64,000 nt of DNA, from NCBI GenBank assembly GCA_964632795.1, contig CAZWEZ010000004.1, positions 1-64,000 on the forward strand, written 5' to 3'. This DNA comes from CAZWEZ01 sp964632795 (GTDB lineage Bacteria; Pseudomonadota; Alphaproteobacteria; Rhodospirillales; 2-02-FULL-58-16). Both the position numbers and the translations under genes were made by a program. Shown here piece after piece: positions 16,776-25,303 of the stretch. Under the pieces are notes generated by a model. The model was not told the DNA's origin. It saw nothing but the letters and a program-made list of their open reading frames with translations, and searched no databases. Numbering within the stretch: position 1 is the stretch's first letter; each line of letters begins with the position of its first letter.

Positions 16776-17900
16776 CTAGAACCCGGCTTTGATCTGCTCG
16801 AATTCCTTGTTCATCTTGGTCTCGAACTCCTGCGTCTGCGGGACCTGGAACTTCCCGGCGCTTAGGATGTCGTTGGGGTTTCTTGTCAGGCCCAACTCGG
16901 CCAGCCTTTCATCGCTGAACGCCTCGAAGCTCTTTTTGTTGGAGTGCCCGTAGCCGAACTCATCGATGATGTACTTGCCGGTGTCGACGCTGATCAGCGA
17001 ATCGATGATGTCGTGGGCCTTGCCGATATGGGGCGCGTCCTTGTGAATCATGCCGCCACAGACCCAGGTCAGTTGCCCCTCCTTGACGTTGGCGAAGGTC
17101 ACCGGGACGCCTTCCTTCTTGAGCGTGACCGCCGAGCTGTTCCAGGTCATCGCGGCGACCAACTCGCCCGCCGCCAGCGCCTGTTCCAGGGTGGTCATGT
17201 CGTCGGAGTAGAGCCGGATCAACGGACGCTGTTTGCGCAACAATGCCGCGACCTTCTTGAAGCCCTCATCGGTGGCGATATCTTTGAAGTCGACGCCGGC
17301 ATAGATCGCCGCGCACCACCACGTGTCCCCTGCCGTGGCGATCGCCGACAGACGTCCCTTGTAGCGCTCGTCCCACAGGATGCCCCAGGATTCGGGCTGG
17401 CCCTGAAGGTCGACCAGGTCGGTGCGATAGGTGACCGAGGTCCCTCCCCAGTCCATGGGAGCCATGTAGGTCTTGCCGTCGATCACGTTGCCCTCGAGGT
17501 TCACCAGTTCTGGCACCAGGTCGTCCCAGTTCGACAGCCTGCTGGTATCGAGTGATTGGAACAGGCCGCTCGACACCCAGCGTGGGATGGCCTGGTTGCA
17601 CGGATGGGCCACATCGACCACGTAGCCGCCGCGCATCTTGGTCAGCCCCTCTTCCGATCCGCCGAAGGTCGCGAAGTTGGGGGGCTCGCCGTGCTTCTTG
17701 ATGTAAGGGGCGAACATCTCCGGAATGTCGTAACCGCCCCAGGTGAAGTAGGTTCCCTGGTCGGCGGCGGCAGCCGTCGCCATTCGCGAGGTCAACGGGA
17801 CCATGGCCAAGCCGATGCCCGCGGCTCCCAGCGCCTTGGAAAATTGGCGGCGCGTCATGGTTCCGTCGGCGAGTCTTTCGCGGAATTCCTTGATCTCCAT
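16776..17900 (-). CDS. Tat-exported extracellular solute-binding protein, polyamine (PotD) type
   Basis: A 374-residue family 1 binding protein. It has a twin-arginine signal TMTRRQFSKALGAAG followed by a hydrophobic stretch ending in MATAAAADQ. The mature part contains YFTWGGYDIPEMFAPYIKK, APMDWGGTSVTYRTD and LYSDDMTTLEQALAAGELVAAM, typical of the spermidine/putrescine-binding group. ATG 17900 is preceded by AGGGAG at correct spacing; ATG 17906 is too close. It should deliver a cationic or methylated amine to the permeases. It is transcribed first in the group, downstream of an unusual set of TTGAA/TTCAA palindromes. Confidence 0.88.
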   Translation of the reverse strand: MEIKEFRERLADGTMTRRQFSKALGAAGIGLAMVPLTSRMATAAAADQGTYFTWGGYDIPEMFAPYIKKHGEPPNFATFGGSEEGLTKMRGGYVVDVAHPCNQAIPRWVSSGLFQSLDTSRLSNWDDLVPELVNLEGNVIDGKTYMAPMDWGGTSVTYRTDLVDLQGQPESWGILWDERYKGRLSAIATAGDTWWCAAIYAGVDFKDIATDEGFKKVAALLRKQRPLIRLYSDDMTTLEQALAAGELVAAMTWNSSAVTLKKEGVPVTFANVKEGQLTWVCGGMIHKDAPHIGKAHDIIDSLISVDTGKYIIDEFGYGHSNKKSFEAFSDERLAELGLTRNPNDILSAGKFQVPQTQEFETKMNKEFEQIKAGF

Positions 17901-18035
17901 TTTCATCTCCCTGATTGTGAGCCGTTGATCGGTTCGGGCTGAGCGGTGTTTCCGACTCGGGGTGCGAGGGCCCGTCATGATTGGAATTGATGTCGTGCCC
18001 CCGAAATTCCTTGGCAGCCCCCGTTCAGCGGCGTA

Positions 18036-18051
18036 TTGAACGCTCATTCAA
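18036..18051. promoter_or_regulatory. Putative operator 1, TTGAAC-type palindrome
   Basis: TTGAACGCTCATTCAA, an imperfect 16-bp inverted repeat about 136 bases upstream of the binding-protein start. It matches the second site at 18088-18103 in the outer TTGAA/TTCAA arms. Short dyads of this size often bind TetR- or GntR-family repressors; the regulator is not in this window. Confidence 0.5.
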
Positions 18052-18087
18052 ACTTTATGTCCGCCCATGCCCCCTGTCAAACAAATC

Positions 18088-18103
18088 TTGAACCGCCGTT
18101 CAA
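18088..18103. promoter_or_regulatory. Putative operator 2, TTGAAC-type palindrome
   Basis: TTGAACCGCCGTTCAA is a perfect dyad (TTGAAC/GTTCAA, 4-base centre). Its centre is 52 bases, about five helical turns, from operator 1. A shorter related dyad TTGAATTCAA occurs at 18126-18135. Confidence 0.55.
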
Positions 18104-18299
18104 AATTTGGTCAACACCTGACGCCTTGAATTCAAACATTATTCCTTGCCTATTGATAGAGAATTTTGCACTGCTGGACACCTGTTTACGGTAAGTTCAA
18201 GGGCGGCTTTCGGGAACCGCCACGTTCGGCTACAGTAGCCGGGTTTCCCGGGGCGCTGGTGGCTCCGGAAAACCGGTTGCGCGCGAGCGAGGGAAAACC

Positions 18300-18569
18300 A
18301 TGCGCCTTATCATGTCGTCGGCGTTTCTGATCGCCTTGCTTATCTCCGCACCGGCCGGTGCGGAGGATGCCGATAGCGACGCCTGCAACGCCCTGGCCGC
18401 CGCCCCGAACCTGTACCAGGCCTGCCTGAAGGACCTCCGCGAGAAGGCCGAACAACAAGTCGAGGAGTCGAGTTGCGGCTGCTCGCCGGGCGCGATGCAA
18501 CGGCACAAGGAGATTCGCGAGCTCCAGGAGTTGAAGAAGATGGAGGAAGAAAAGAAAGGCGGCGATTAG
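18300..18569 (+). CDS. Small secreted four-cysteine protein
   Basis: An 89-residue protein with a signal peptide (MRLIMSSAFLIALLISAPAGA) and an acidic mature start. Cysteines at 29, 42, 59 and 61 form a C-x12-C ... C-x-C pattern. The last 25 residues are a highly charged Lys/Glu helix. It is paralogous to the protein at 38520-38780: the signal peptides match closely (SAFLIA-LL-SAP), C29 and C42 are at identical positions, and both have YxxCLxxxRE and a C-x-C pair. Ribosome site GAGGGAAAA. Function unknown; the cysteine pattern suggests disulfides or metal binding in the periplasm. Confidence 0.72.
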   Translation: MRLIMSSAFLIALLISAPAGAEDADSDACNALAAAPNLYQACLKDLREKAEQQVEESSCGCSPGAMQRHKEIRELQELKKMEEEKKGGD

Positions 18570-18637
18570 GCCCGGTTTCGATTAAATCATAAACTCAACA
18601 AAGCCTACCAACTCTTTGTTTCCAATGATAATGTGAC

Positions 18638-19951
18638 ATGGAGCCAAAGGCCATGGACTCGAATCGGACGCCACGCAACGCCGAACTCCTCGACATCGCC
18701 GACAACACCCTGCCCGGAGGCGGGCTCGGCGGTTCGGCGTTCGACCGCGACACCCGTTTCGTCTTCGACCACGGCGAGGGAGCGCGGATCTGGGACGCCG
18801 ACGGGGCCGAGTACATCGACTACGTGGGCGGCGCCGGGGCGCTGATCCTCGGCCACGCCCATCCGGCGGTGGTCGCCGCAGTCCAGGAACAGGCGGCGCG
18901 CGGCATGCACGTGTTCGGGGTCCTGAACGACGCCGCGGTCCACCTCGCCCGGCGGCTGGTCGACGACATTCCCTGCGCCGAGCGGATCGCCTATGCCACC
19001 ACCGGCTCCGAGGCGACCGCCTACGCCATGCGCCTGGCCCGCGCCTTCACCGGCCGGGACAAGGTGTTGAAGTTCGAGGGCGCCTATCACGGCAACCACG
19101 ACTACGCCCTGGTCTCGACCTTCCCCAACCGGCTGGCCAACTACCCCGACGGCCAGGCGGACACCGGCGGACAGCCGGCGGCGACCCGCTCGACGGTGAT
19201 GGTGGCGCCCTACAACGACGCCGGGACCGTCGAAAAACTGGTCAGGGAATACAAGGGCGAGATCGCTGCCATCATCGTCGAATGCGTCCAGCGCATCATC
19301 CCCGCCGAGCCGGAGTTCCTCCACGGGCTGCGCCGGATCTGCGACGACAACGACATCGTCCTGGTCTTCGACGAGGTGGTGACCGGCTTCCGCCTCGCCC
19401 CCGGGGGAGCCCAGGGCTATTTCGGGGTGATGCCCGACCTGGCCTGTTACGGCAAGGTGGTCGGCGGCTCGGGGCCGCTGTCGTGCGTGGCGGGGCGGGC
19501 CGAAATCGTCGACCTCGCCGATCCGGCGCGCAAGGGGGATGCGGACTTCGTTTATTTCAACGGCACCCTGCACGGCAACCCGGTGGCCGCCGCGGCGACC
19601 CTGGCCACGCTCGACGAGCTGGCCCGGCCGGGGACCCATGAGCGCCTGAACGCCTACGCCGACGACTTCCGCCGGGAGGCCCAGAAGGTGCTCGACGCCA
19701 ACCGCGTTCCGGCGATCGCCTGCAACACCGGCTCGCTGTGGCAGATCCTGTTCATGGCCGCCCCGCCCCGCAACCATGCCGACATGCTGGCCGGCGACGG
19801 GGCGGCGATGCGCCGGCTCGATACCGAGATGCTGAAGCGTGGCCAGTACAACGTTCCCGGCGTCCGCCGTTTCTTCTCCATTGCCCACGGGGAGCGGGAG
19901 ATGGAAGAGACGCTGAAGGCCCTCGACGAGTCCTGCAAGACGCTCGCCTGA
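18638..19951 (+). CDS. Class III aminotransferase, glutamate-1-semialdehyde aminotransferase-like
   Basis: A 437-residue PLP enzyme. Motifs: DYVGGAGALILGHAHPAVV (61-79), TTGSEATAYAMRLARAFTGR (121-140), FEGAYHGNHD, VFDEVVTGFR (Asp245) and YGKVVGG with the PLP Lys273. The fold and GSE/YHG motifs place it with glutamate-1-semialdehyde mutase and related omega-aminotransferases. It does not sit with haem genes but 26 bases before a TMADH-like flavoprotein, so a catabolic role on an amine or amino aldehyde is more likely than hemL. ATG 18638 was used; ATG 18653 after AAAGG is possible. Confidence 0.85.
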   Translation: MEPKAMDSNRTPRNAELLDIADNTLPGGGLGGSAFDRDTRFVFDHGEGARIWDADGAEYIDYVGGAGALILGHAHPAVVAAVQEQAARGMHVFGVLNDAAVHLARRLVDDIPCAERIAYATTGSEATAYAMRLARAFTGRDKVLKFEGAYHGNHDYALVSTFPNRLANYPDGQADTGGQPAATRSTVMVAPYNDAGTVEKLVREYKGEIAAIIVECVQRIIPAEPEFLHGLRRICDDNDIVLVFDEVVTGFRLAPGGAQGYFGVMPDLACYGKVVGGSGPLSCVAGRAEIVDLADPARKGDADFVYFNGTLHGNPVAAAATLATLDELARPGTHERLNAYADDFRREAQKVLDANRVPAIACNTGSLWQILFMAAPPRNHADMLAGDGAAMRRLDTEMLKRGQYNVPGVRRFFSIAHGEREMEETLKALDESCKTLA

Positions 19952-19977
19952 GCGACCCCCCCCGGAGGAAATTCCAG

Positions 19978-22032
19978 ATGACCCGCGATGCCCGCTACGA
20001 CATCCTGTTCGAGCCGCTCAGGATCGGCCCCAAGGTGGCCCGCAACCGGTTCTACCAGCCCGGCCAGTGCAACGGCATGGGCCGGCTCAGGCCGCTGGGC
20101 CATGCCCGGATGCGCGGCGTCAAGGCCGAGGGCGGCTGGGCGGTGGTCAACACCGAGCACTGCGGCGTCCACCCCAGCGCCGAGATGTTCCCCGAAGTCG
20201 TCCTCACATTATGGGACGACAACGACATCCCGGTCCTGGCCAGGGCCTGCGAGGAGGTCCACGCGCACGGCTCCCTGTTCGGCGTCCAGCTCGCCTACGG
20301 CGGCGGCCATTACGCCAACCGATTGGCCCGCGAGGTGCCGATCGGCCCGATGTCCCGGCCGGTGTTCGAAATCGAACCGGTGCAGGCGCGGGCCCTGGAG
20401 AAATCCGACATCCGCGACCTCCACGGCTGGTGGCGGGACGCGGTCCGCCGCTCCCTGAAGGCCGGAGTCGACATCATCAACGTCAGCGGGCAGTTCTCGG
20501 GCCTGGCGTTCCACATGCTGTCGCCGCGCAACCGGCGGACCGACGAGTACGGCGGCTGCCTCGAGAACCGGGCTCGCCTGCTGTGCGAGCTGATCGACAT
20601 CAGCCGCCAGGCGTCGAAGGGCGAATGCGCGGTCACCGTGCGCATCATCATCGACGAGTTGATCGGTCCCAAGGGCCTTCAGGCCCATGAGGACGGCAAG
20701 GAGATGATCGAATACCTGGCCGAGGTGCCCGACCTGTGGGATGTCCTGGTCGGCACCTGGGAGGGGGATTCGCCGACCTCGCGCTTCGCCCCGGAGAACG
20801 TCCATGAACCCTACATCGACTTCGTCAAGTCGGTGACCACCAAGCCGGTGGTCGGGGTCGGCCGGTTCACCTCGCCCGACACCATGGCCTCGCTGATCAG
20901 GCGCGGCGTGCTCGACATGATCGGCGCCGCCCGGCCCTCGATCGCCGATCCCTTCCTGCCCCGGAAGATCGAGGAGGGCCGGATCGACGACATCCGCGAG
21001 TGCATCGGCTGCAACGTCTGCGTCTCCAGCCATTTCCTGGGGGTCAATATCCGCTGTACCCAGAACCCGACCGCCGGCGAGGAGTGGCGCCGGGGCTGGC
21101 ACCCCGAGGATATCGCCGCCAGGGGGTCCGACGATGCGGTGCTGGTGGTCGGCGCCGGGCCGGCCGGGCTCGAGGCGGCGTGCTGGCTGGGTCGGCGCGG
21201 CTATCCGGTGACCCTGGCCGAGGCGGCCACCGAGTTGGGCGGCCGGATCAACCACGAGGCCCGCCTGCCGGGGCTCGCCGAGTGGACCCGCTTGGCTGAC
21301 TGGCGGATGGGCCAGTTGGACGGGATGTCCAACGTCGAGGTCTACCGGGACAGCCGACTGAGCGCTTCGGAGGTGCGGCAGACCGGCGCCCGCCACGTGG
21401 CGCTGGCGACCGGCGCCACGTGGCGGGGCGACGGCGTCGGGCGGGCCAACAACGACGCGGTGCCGGGCGTCGACGCCGGCCACATCCTGACTCCCGACGA
21501 CATCATGGCCGGCCGCCTGCCCGAGGGACCGGTGGTGGTGTTCGATGACGACCACTTCTACATCGGCAACCTGATGGCCGAGGTACTGGCCCGGGCCGGG
21601 CGCCAGACGACCATCGTCACCCCTGACTCCGAGATCGCCTCCTACACCCGCTACACGCTCGAGCACCGGCGGATCGCCCGGCTGCTGGACCAACTGGGGG
21701 TCGCCATGGTCACCCACCACAACCTGGTCGAGGTCACCGCCGGCCGGGTGACGCTGCGCCACGTCTACACCGGGCGCCAGCGCACGGTCCCGGCCAACGC
21801 CGTGGTCATGGTCACCGCCAGGCTGCCCGACGATGCCCTCTACCACGAACTGATGACCGATCCCGAGGCCAACCAGGAGGCGGGGATCGTCTCGGTGACG
21901 CGGATCGGCGACTGCCTGGCGCCGGGAGCCATCTTCCACGCCACCTACGCCGGCCACCGCTATGCCCGGGAACTCGACAGCGCCCCGTCGGACCGCCTGT
22001 TCCGCCACGAATTCCCGGAAGTGAAGGCGTAG
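19978..22032 (+). CDS. Second TMADH-like iron-sulfur flavoprotein, altered active site
   Basis: A 684-residue homologue of the enzyme at 11648-13693, with the same domain order. It keeps Cys31 (YQPGQCNGMG) for a covalent FMN link, the 4Fe-4S set in ECIGCNVCVSS...RCTQNP, and the ADP/FAD motif VLVVGAGPAGLE. It differs where it matters: at the positions of the catalytic Tyr170/His173 of its paralogue it has Ser170 and Phe173 (INVSGQFSG), and the bowl positions carry His. It therefore probably uses a different substrate or mechanism. A GGAGGAA site precedes ATG 19978. It is probably co-transcribed with the class III aminotransferase. Confidence 0.87.
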   Translation: MTRDARYDILFEPLRIGPKVARNRFYQPGQCNGMGRLRPLGHARMRGVKAEGGWAVVNTEHCGVHPSAEMFPEVVLTLWDDNDIPVLARACEEVHAHGSLFGVQLAYGGGHYANRLAREVPIGPMSRPVFEIEPVQARALEKSDIRDLHGWWRDAVRRSLKAGVDIINVSGQFSGLAFHMLSPRNRRTDEYGGCLENRARLLCELIDISRQASKGECAVTVRIIIDELIGPKGLQAHEDGKEMIEYLAEVPDLWDVLVGTWEGDSPTSRFAPENVHEPYIDFVKSVTTKPVVGVGRFTSPDTMASLIRRGVLDMIGAARPSIADPFLPRKIEEGRIDDIRECIGCNVCVSSHFLGVNIRCTQNPTAGEEWRRGWHPEDIAARGSDDAVLVVGAGPAGLEAACWLGRRGYPVTLAEAATELGGRINHEARLPGLAEWTRLADWRMGQLDGMSNVEVYRDSRLSASEVRQTGARHVALATGATWRGDGVGRANNDAVPGVDAGHILTPDDIMAGRLPEGPVVVFDDDHFYIGNLMAEVLARAGRQTTIVTPDSEIASYTRYTLEHRRIARLLDQLGVAMVTHHNLVEVTAGRVTLRHVYTGRQRTVPANAVVMVTARLPDDALYHELMTDPEANQEAGIVSVTRIGDCLAPGAIFHATYAGHRYARELDSAPSDRLFRHEFPEVKA

Positions 22033-22295
22033 GAACCATGGATTTCGGGTCCGCCGCCCGGCGAACTCCACGGCCGGTAAATGTGGGCCGCACGCGCCGC
22101 CCGCAATTCATCCGTTTGGCGTCCTAACCCGAATATTTCATGAAGTGGGGTGATTGGTGGATTTTATTTCCGCGCGGCGTGGATTCTCATCTTTGCAAAC
22201 ACGGCTTACTTCTTGGGCAAACAGTGGGCTGCGATAAGGCGAGGCGGTTTTGCCCGATATGGACTTTCGTGTCTCAGGCTAAACCGCCTTTCGGA
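22033..22295. other. Convergent spacer, possible small ORF
   Basis: Between two convergent genes. A GTG-initiated frame from 22150 encodes IGGFYFRAAWILIFANTAYF and a basic stretch that could be one membrane helix, but the ribosome site is poor and the frame runs antisense into the DUF1573 gene. I do not call it a gene. Confidence 0.4.
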
Positions 22296-22688
22296 TCACG
22301 ACGTCTTGGGTTCCACGAGGACGGTGACCCGGATCCGCACGTCACCCTCGTCGGGATCGTCAGACGAGATGAAGACCAACCGGTTCATCCGGCCCATATC
22401 CGATTCATGAAGGCCTGAATTGTACTCCACGTGGAGTTGGGCCTCGGCACCTGCGGGGATGGTCATCGGGCTCAACGTCGCCTTGGTGCAGCCGCACGAG
22501 GTGTTCACCGCGAACACCGTGAGCGGGCCATTGCCAAGGTTTCGCACCTTCAGGTCGGCCACCGCGATGTCGCCCTTGCGGACCGTTCCCATGTCGAGTT
22601 CGCCCACCACGTCGATATCGGGAACGGAGGGCGAGCACGCCGCCAACAGCATGCCGGCCAGCAGTATCGGAATTGTTCTCTTTTTCAT
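22296..22688 (-). CDS. DUF1573-type lipoprotein
   Basis: A 130-residue lipoprotein. The signal MKKRTIPILLAGMLLAAC has the lipobox L-A-A-C. The mature domain follows the DUF1573 pattern: DMGTVRKGDIAVADLKVRNLGNGPL, then NTSCGCTKATLSP, then PAGAEAQLHVEYNS. This is an Ig-like (ASH/MSP-type) beta sandwich with a conserved Cys-Gly-Cys. It is the last gene of the long minus-strand Ccm/Ccd operon and a paralogue of the next gene. Its role is unknown; the CGC motif beside CcdA-type thiol transporters suggests a redox or metal function in the periplasm. ATG 22688 follows GAGGGCGGCG. Confidence 0.82.
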   Translation of the reverse strand: MKKRTIPILLAGMLLAACSPSVPDIDVVGELDMGTVRKGDIAVADLKVRNLGNGPLTVFAVNTSCGCTKATLSPMTIPAGAEAQLHVEYNSGLHESDMGRMNRLVFISSDDPDEGDVRIRVTVLVEPKTS

Positions 22689-22696
22689 CGCCGCCC

Positions 22697-23236
22697 TCAA
22701 TTGCCGACCGATGCCCGGGTCCAGACCTCGACATTCGATTGGTCGGGATCGTTGTTTTCGATGATCAACCCGCGTCGCACATTTTGACCCCGGGTATCGT
22801 GGAAACCGGCATTGAAGGTCAGTGTTACCAGGGAGACCTTTCCCGGGGGAATCACGCGGGCCGTGAAGTCGGCGGTGGTACAGCCACAGGTCGTGTACGC
22901 CCTGCTGATGGTGAGCGGGGCCTGGCCTTCGTTCTTGACAGGGAACCTGTACGTGACGATGGCCTTCGGTCCTATGTTCCCGAAATTGTAGGTGCCCACT
23001 GGAACCGCGATCCTGGGCTGGGGCCGGTCCTTGGCCAGAAAGGGAATCGGCGGCCCGCCTCCCATCTCATGGATGGCCTGAAACGGCTTGTCGTATACCA
23101 CCTGAGCCTCGGAATACCCAAGAGTGGGCTGTTCGGCCGAATAATTCGAAAGGTATAGGTATACCCCGCCGAACACGGTCAGCAAGCCGACCATCACCAC
23201 CCAGAAGGGAACAGACTTCTTTTTTTTCCTAGACAT
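22697..23236 (-). CDS. Membrane-anchored DUF1573 protein
   Basis: A 179-residue protein with a Lys-rich start (MSRKKKKSVPF), one membrane helix (about 10-30) and a periplasmic DUF1573 domain: TYNFGNIGPKAIVTYRFPVKN, TTCGCTTADFT and PPGKVSLVTLTFNAGFHD. It shares the CGC motif with its downstream neighbour but is uncleaved and longer. An N-terminal linker of about 50 residues has no recognised motif. It lies 15 bases downstream of the CcdA/thioredoxin-like gene. Confidence 0.82.
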   Translation of the reverse strand: MSRKKKKSVPFWVVMVGLLTVFGGVYLYLSNYSAEQPTLGYSEAQVVYDKPFQAIHEMGGGPPIPFLAKDRPQPRIAVPVGTYNFGNIGPKAIVTYRFPVKNEGQAPLTISRAYTTCGCTTADFTARVIPPGKVSLVTLTFNAGFHDTRGQNVRRGLIIENNDPDQSNVEVWTRASVGN

Positions 23237-23251
23237 TGCTTTACTCCATTA

Positions 23252-24481
23252 TCAGTCGATGAACCAGATCAGGAAGACCGCCCCCAGGCCCACCATCGCC
23301 AATCCGTACCACAGTCGTATGTTGAGGGTATGTTCACGCTCCCAGCTTGCCCACGCCTTGGCCGTAACCCTGTTTCCGGCGGCCACCAGGATGACGATCA
23401 GCGGCAGCACGAACATGATGTTGTAGAGGACCAGATATCCCACCCCCCAGGCCATGGTGGCCTTGGCGTTGAGCAGGGTAATCACGGAAACGTAGATGCC
23501 GCCGGAACATGGGAACGTACACAACCCGACCAGGATGCCCGCGGCGATTGTCGCGGGCAAGGTCGCTTTCTGGATCAACTGGCGGGCTCGGGCGCCGGCG
23601 AAGGCGGGCATGTGCAGTTTGATCGGGAACTTGGGGAAGTAGTATTCGATCAGATTGATCGCCCCCAACCCAATCAACAGCCAAGCCCCGAGCCGGGCCA
23701 TAAAGTGGGGGTCGTCCGACAACCGCACCGATTGCAGGATTCCCAACCCGATCGCGAAGTAGACCAGGAAGATCATCAGGATGTAGACGGAGCCCAATAT
23801 CAGGATGTCGCCCCGCGACTTGCGCAGGGTGAACAGAAACGCCAGCAGCAACAAAATGACCGCGAAGGCGCAGGGATTGAGGGAATCCAGCAGGCCGGTC
23901 AGGATCACCATGCCCAGCAGCTCCTGAGGCTGCGTATGGCCCACCGGCAACGGCCCCGAGGACTCCAACGCCTGGGCCAGGGCGTCGGGGAAAGGGGTGT
24001 CGATGGGGAAGGTGGTGACCGACCCCGTCCAGGCCCACAGGCGGTATTCGCTCGGCGCGCCATGCATTTCCGGCTGCCATATCACCAGACGCCGAGGTCG
24101 GTCGGGGGAAGCCAGCGCGGCACGTATCAGCTCCGAGGGCACATGGCCGAGAATGACCAGCGTCCCTTTGTCCGTTGGAACGAACGCATAGAGTGAATCG
24201 CCGATCGAACGGGGAAGCTCGACGGCATCCGCGTACTCCAGCAACAATTTACGTCCACTTGGCGCGGTGTAGTCGTGGATTTTCATCTCGATATCCGCGA
24301 TCTCCGCCTTCACCGCCGGGATCAGCACGTCGCGTGAGAACGGCCAGCAATCGGCACAGCCGGCGCTGAAGAAGATGTTGGCGGTCTCGCGCGGCTCCTG
24401 GTTCTGGGCCGCGGCGGGGACCGCCAGCACCATCAGGAGCGGCAACAGCCTAAACAGAGCGAAAAGCATTTTTGGGATCAT
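23252..24481 (-). CDS. CcdA/DsbD-like thiol transporter with N-terminal thioredoxin-like domain
   Basis: A 409-residue protein. A signal sequence (MIPKMLFALFRLLPLLMVLA) precedes a periplasmic domain of about 150 residues with a CxxC in FFSAGCADCWPF, recalling a thioredoxin fold. From about residue 185 there are six hydrophobic helices with the two DsbD/CcdA cysteine motifs LNPCAFAVILLLLAFLF and LCTFPCSGGIYVSV. It would move electrons from cytoplasmic thioredoxin across the membrane to its own periplasmic domain or to partners. The arrangement (CxxC domain first, then the transporter) differs from both plain CcdA and classical three-part DsbD. It is adjacent to a plain CcdA and to two DUF1573 proteins. 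Confidence 0.8.
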   Translation of the reverse strand: MIPKMLFALFRLLPLLMVLAVPAAAQNQEPRETANIFFSAGCADCWPFSRDVLIPAVKAEIADIEMKIHDYTAPSGRKLLLEYADAVELPRSIGDSLYAFVPTDKGTLVILGHVPSELIRAALASPDRPRRLVIWQPEMHGAPSEYRLWAWTGSVTTFPIDTPFPDALAQALESSGPLPVGHTQPQELLGMVILTGLLDSLNPCAFAVILLLLAFLFTLRKSRGDILILGSVYILMIFLVYFAIGLGILQSVRLSDDPHFMARLGAWLLIGLGAINLIEYYFPKFPIKLHMPAFAGARARQLIQKATLPATIAAGILVGLCTFPCSGGIYVSVITLLNAKATMAWGVGYLVLYNIMFVLPLIVILVAAGNRVTAKAWASWEREHTLNIRLWYGLAMVGLGAVFLIWFID

Positions 24482-24529
24482 GTTGCAAAATCTCGAATGC
24501 GCTCGTTGATCACGGCGAGATCAGCCGCC

Positions 24530-25273
24530 TCAAATCTGTATTTCCTGGAAAAACGGAAACGTTTTGAGCATCCAGGTGCCAAAGGAGAACAGATAGCCCG
24601 TCGCCATCGCGATTCCGACCAACACCAGGATGCCGCCGGCGATCACCTGGAGGGGGCCGCCGATCCGCTTCAGGGTCTTGGCCTTGGTCATGAAACGGTT
24701 CGTGAAAGCGGCCACCAGCAAGAACGGAATGGCGAGTCCAGTCGAATAGATGGAAAGCAGCACGACCCCATCGACCACCCCCATGGTGGTGGCGCTGAGG
24801 GTCAGAATGGCGCCGAGGATGGGGCCGATGCAGGGTGTCCATCCGAAGGCGAACGCCGTCCCCAAAAGGAAGGCGCCGGCGGGTCCGCCTTGGGTGGCCG
24901 GTCCGGAGAAACGCAACTCCTTGTTCATCCAACGGAATTTGAACAACCCCATCATGTGGAGTCCGAACAGGACGATGATCCCGCCGGCGATGTAACTGGC
25001 CTCGTAAAGGAAACTCCGCAGGAAGCCTCCGATCATCGAAGCGCCGGCGCCCAGGGCTATGAACACCGCCGAGAAACCGATGACGAAAAAGAGACTCGAA
25101 ACAAGGACGGCGAACCGTTGCCGGGCATTCTGCCCGGTGGCGATATCTTCCAGGGAACGTCCCGACACATAGGACACGTACCCCGGCACCAGCGGCAACA
25201 CGCAGGGCGACAGGAACGAAACGATTCCCGCGAGGAACGCCGACAAAACTCCGATACCGGCGATTTCCGGCAA
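24530..25273 (-). CDS. ccdA: Cytochrome c biogenesis thiol transporter
   Basis: A 247-residue six-helix membrane protein. The cysteine motifs are SFLSPCVLPLVPGYVSYVSG at the N-terminus and FAFGWTPCIGPILGAILTL in the middle, the standard CcdA pair. It passes reducing power from thioredoxin to periplasmic thioredoxin-like proteins such as CcmG, keeping apocytochrome haem-binding cysteines reduced. The normal length and the gene order next to ccmI/ccmH fit this role. Confidence 0.93.
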   Translation of the reverse strand: MPEIAGIGVLSAFLAGIVSFLSPCVLPLVPGYVSYVSGRSLEDIATGQNARQRFAVLVSSLFFVIGFSAVFIALGAGASMIGGFLRSFLYEASYIAGGIIVLFGLHMMGLFKFRWMNKELRFSGPATQGGPAGAFLLGTAFAFGWTPCIGPILGAILTLSATTMGVVDGVVLLSIYSTGLAIPFLLVAAFTNRFMTKAKTLKRIGGPLQVIAGGILVLVGIAMATGYLFSFGTWMLKTFPFFQEIQI

Positions 25274-25303
25274 TTTTCAAACCCCATCCAACCTGTTCTG
25301 AAA

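Larger units (their letters stand above)
17901..18299. other. Divergent control region between the binding-protein gene and a small secreted-protein gene
   Basis: About 400 bases with no gene. It holds the TTGAA-type palindromes listed separately and a GC hairpin GGCGG...CCGCC near 18198-18222 closer to the plus-strand gene. Confidence 0.6.

Noticed and set aside
18638..19951. hemL (glutamate-1-semialdehyde mutase) as the identity of the class III aminotransferase
   Set aside because: Motifs are shared by the whole class; the neighbours are amine oxidation genes, not haem genes, and alphaproteobacteria normally make 5-aminolevulinate by HemA from glycine.
22150..22410. GTG-initiated small membrane-protein frame
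   Set aside because: Poor ribosome site and a tail running antisense into the DUF1573 lipoprotein gene.
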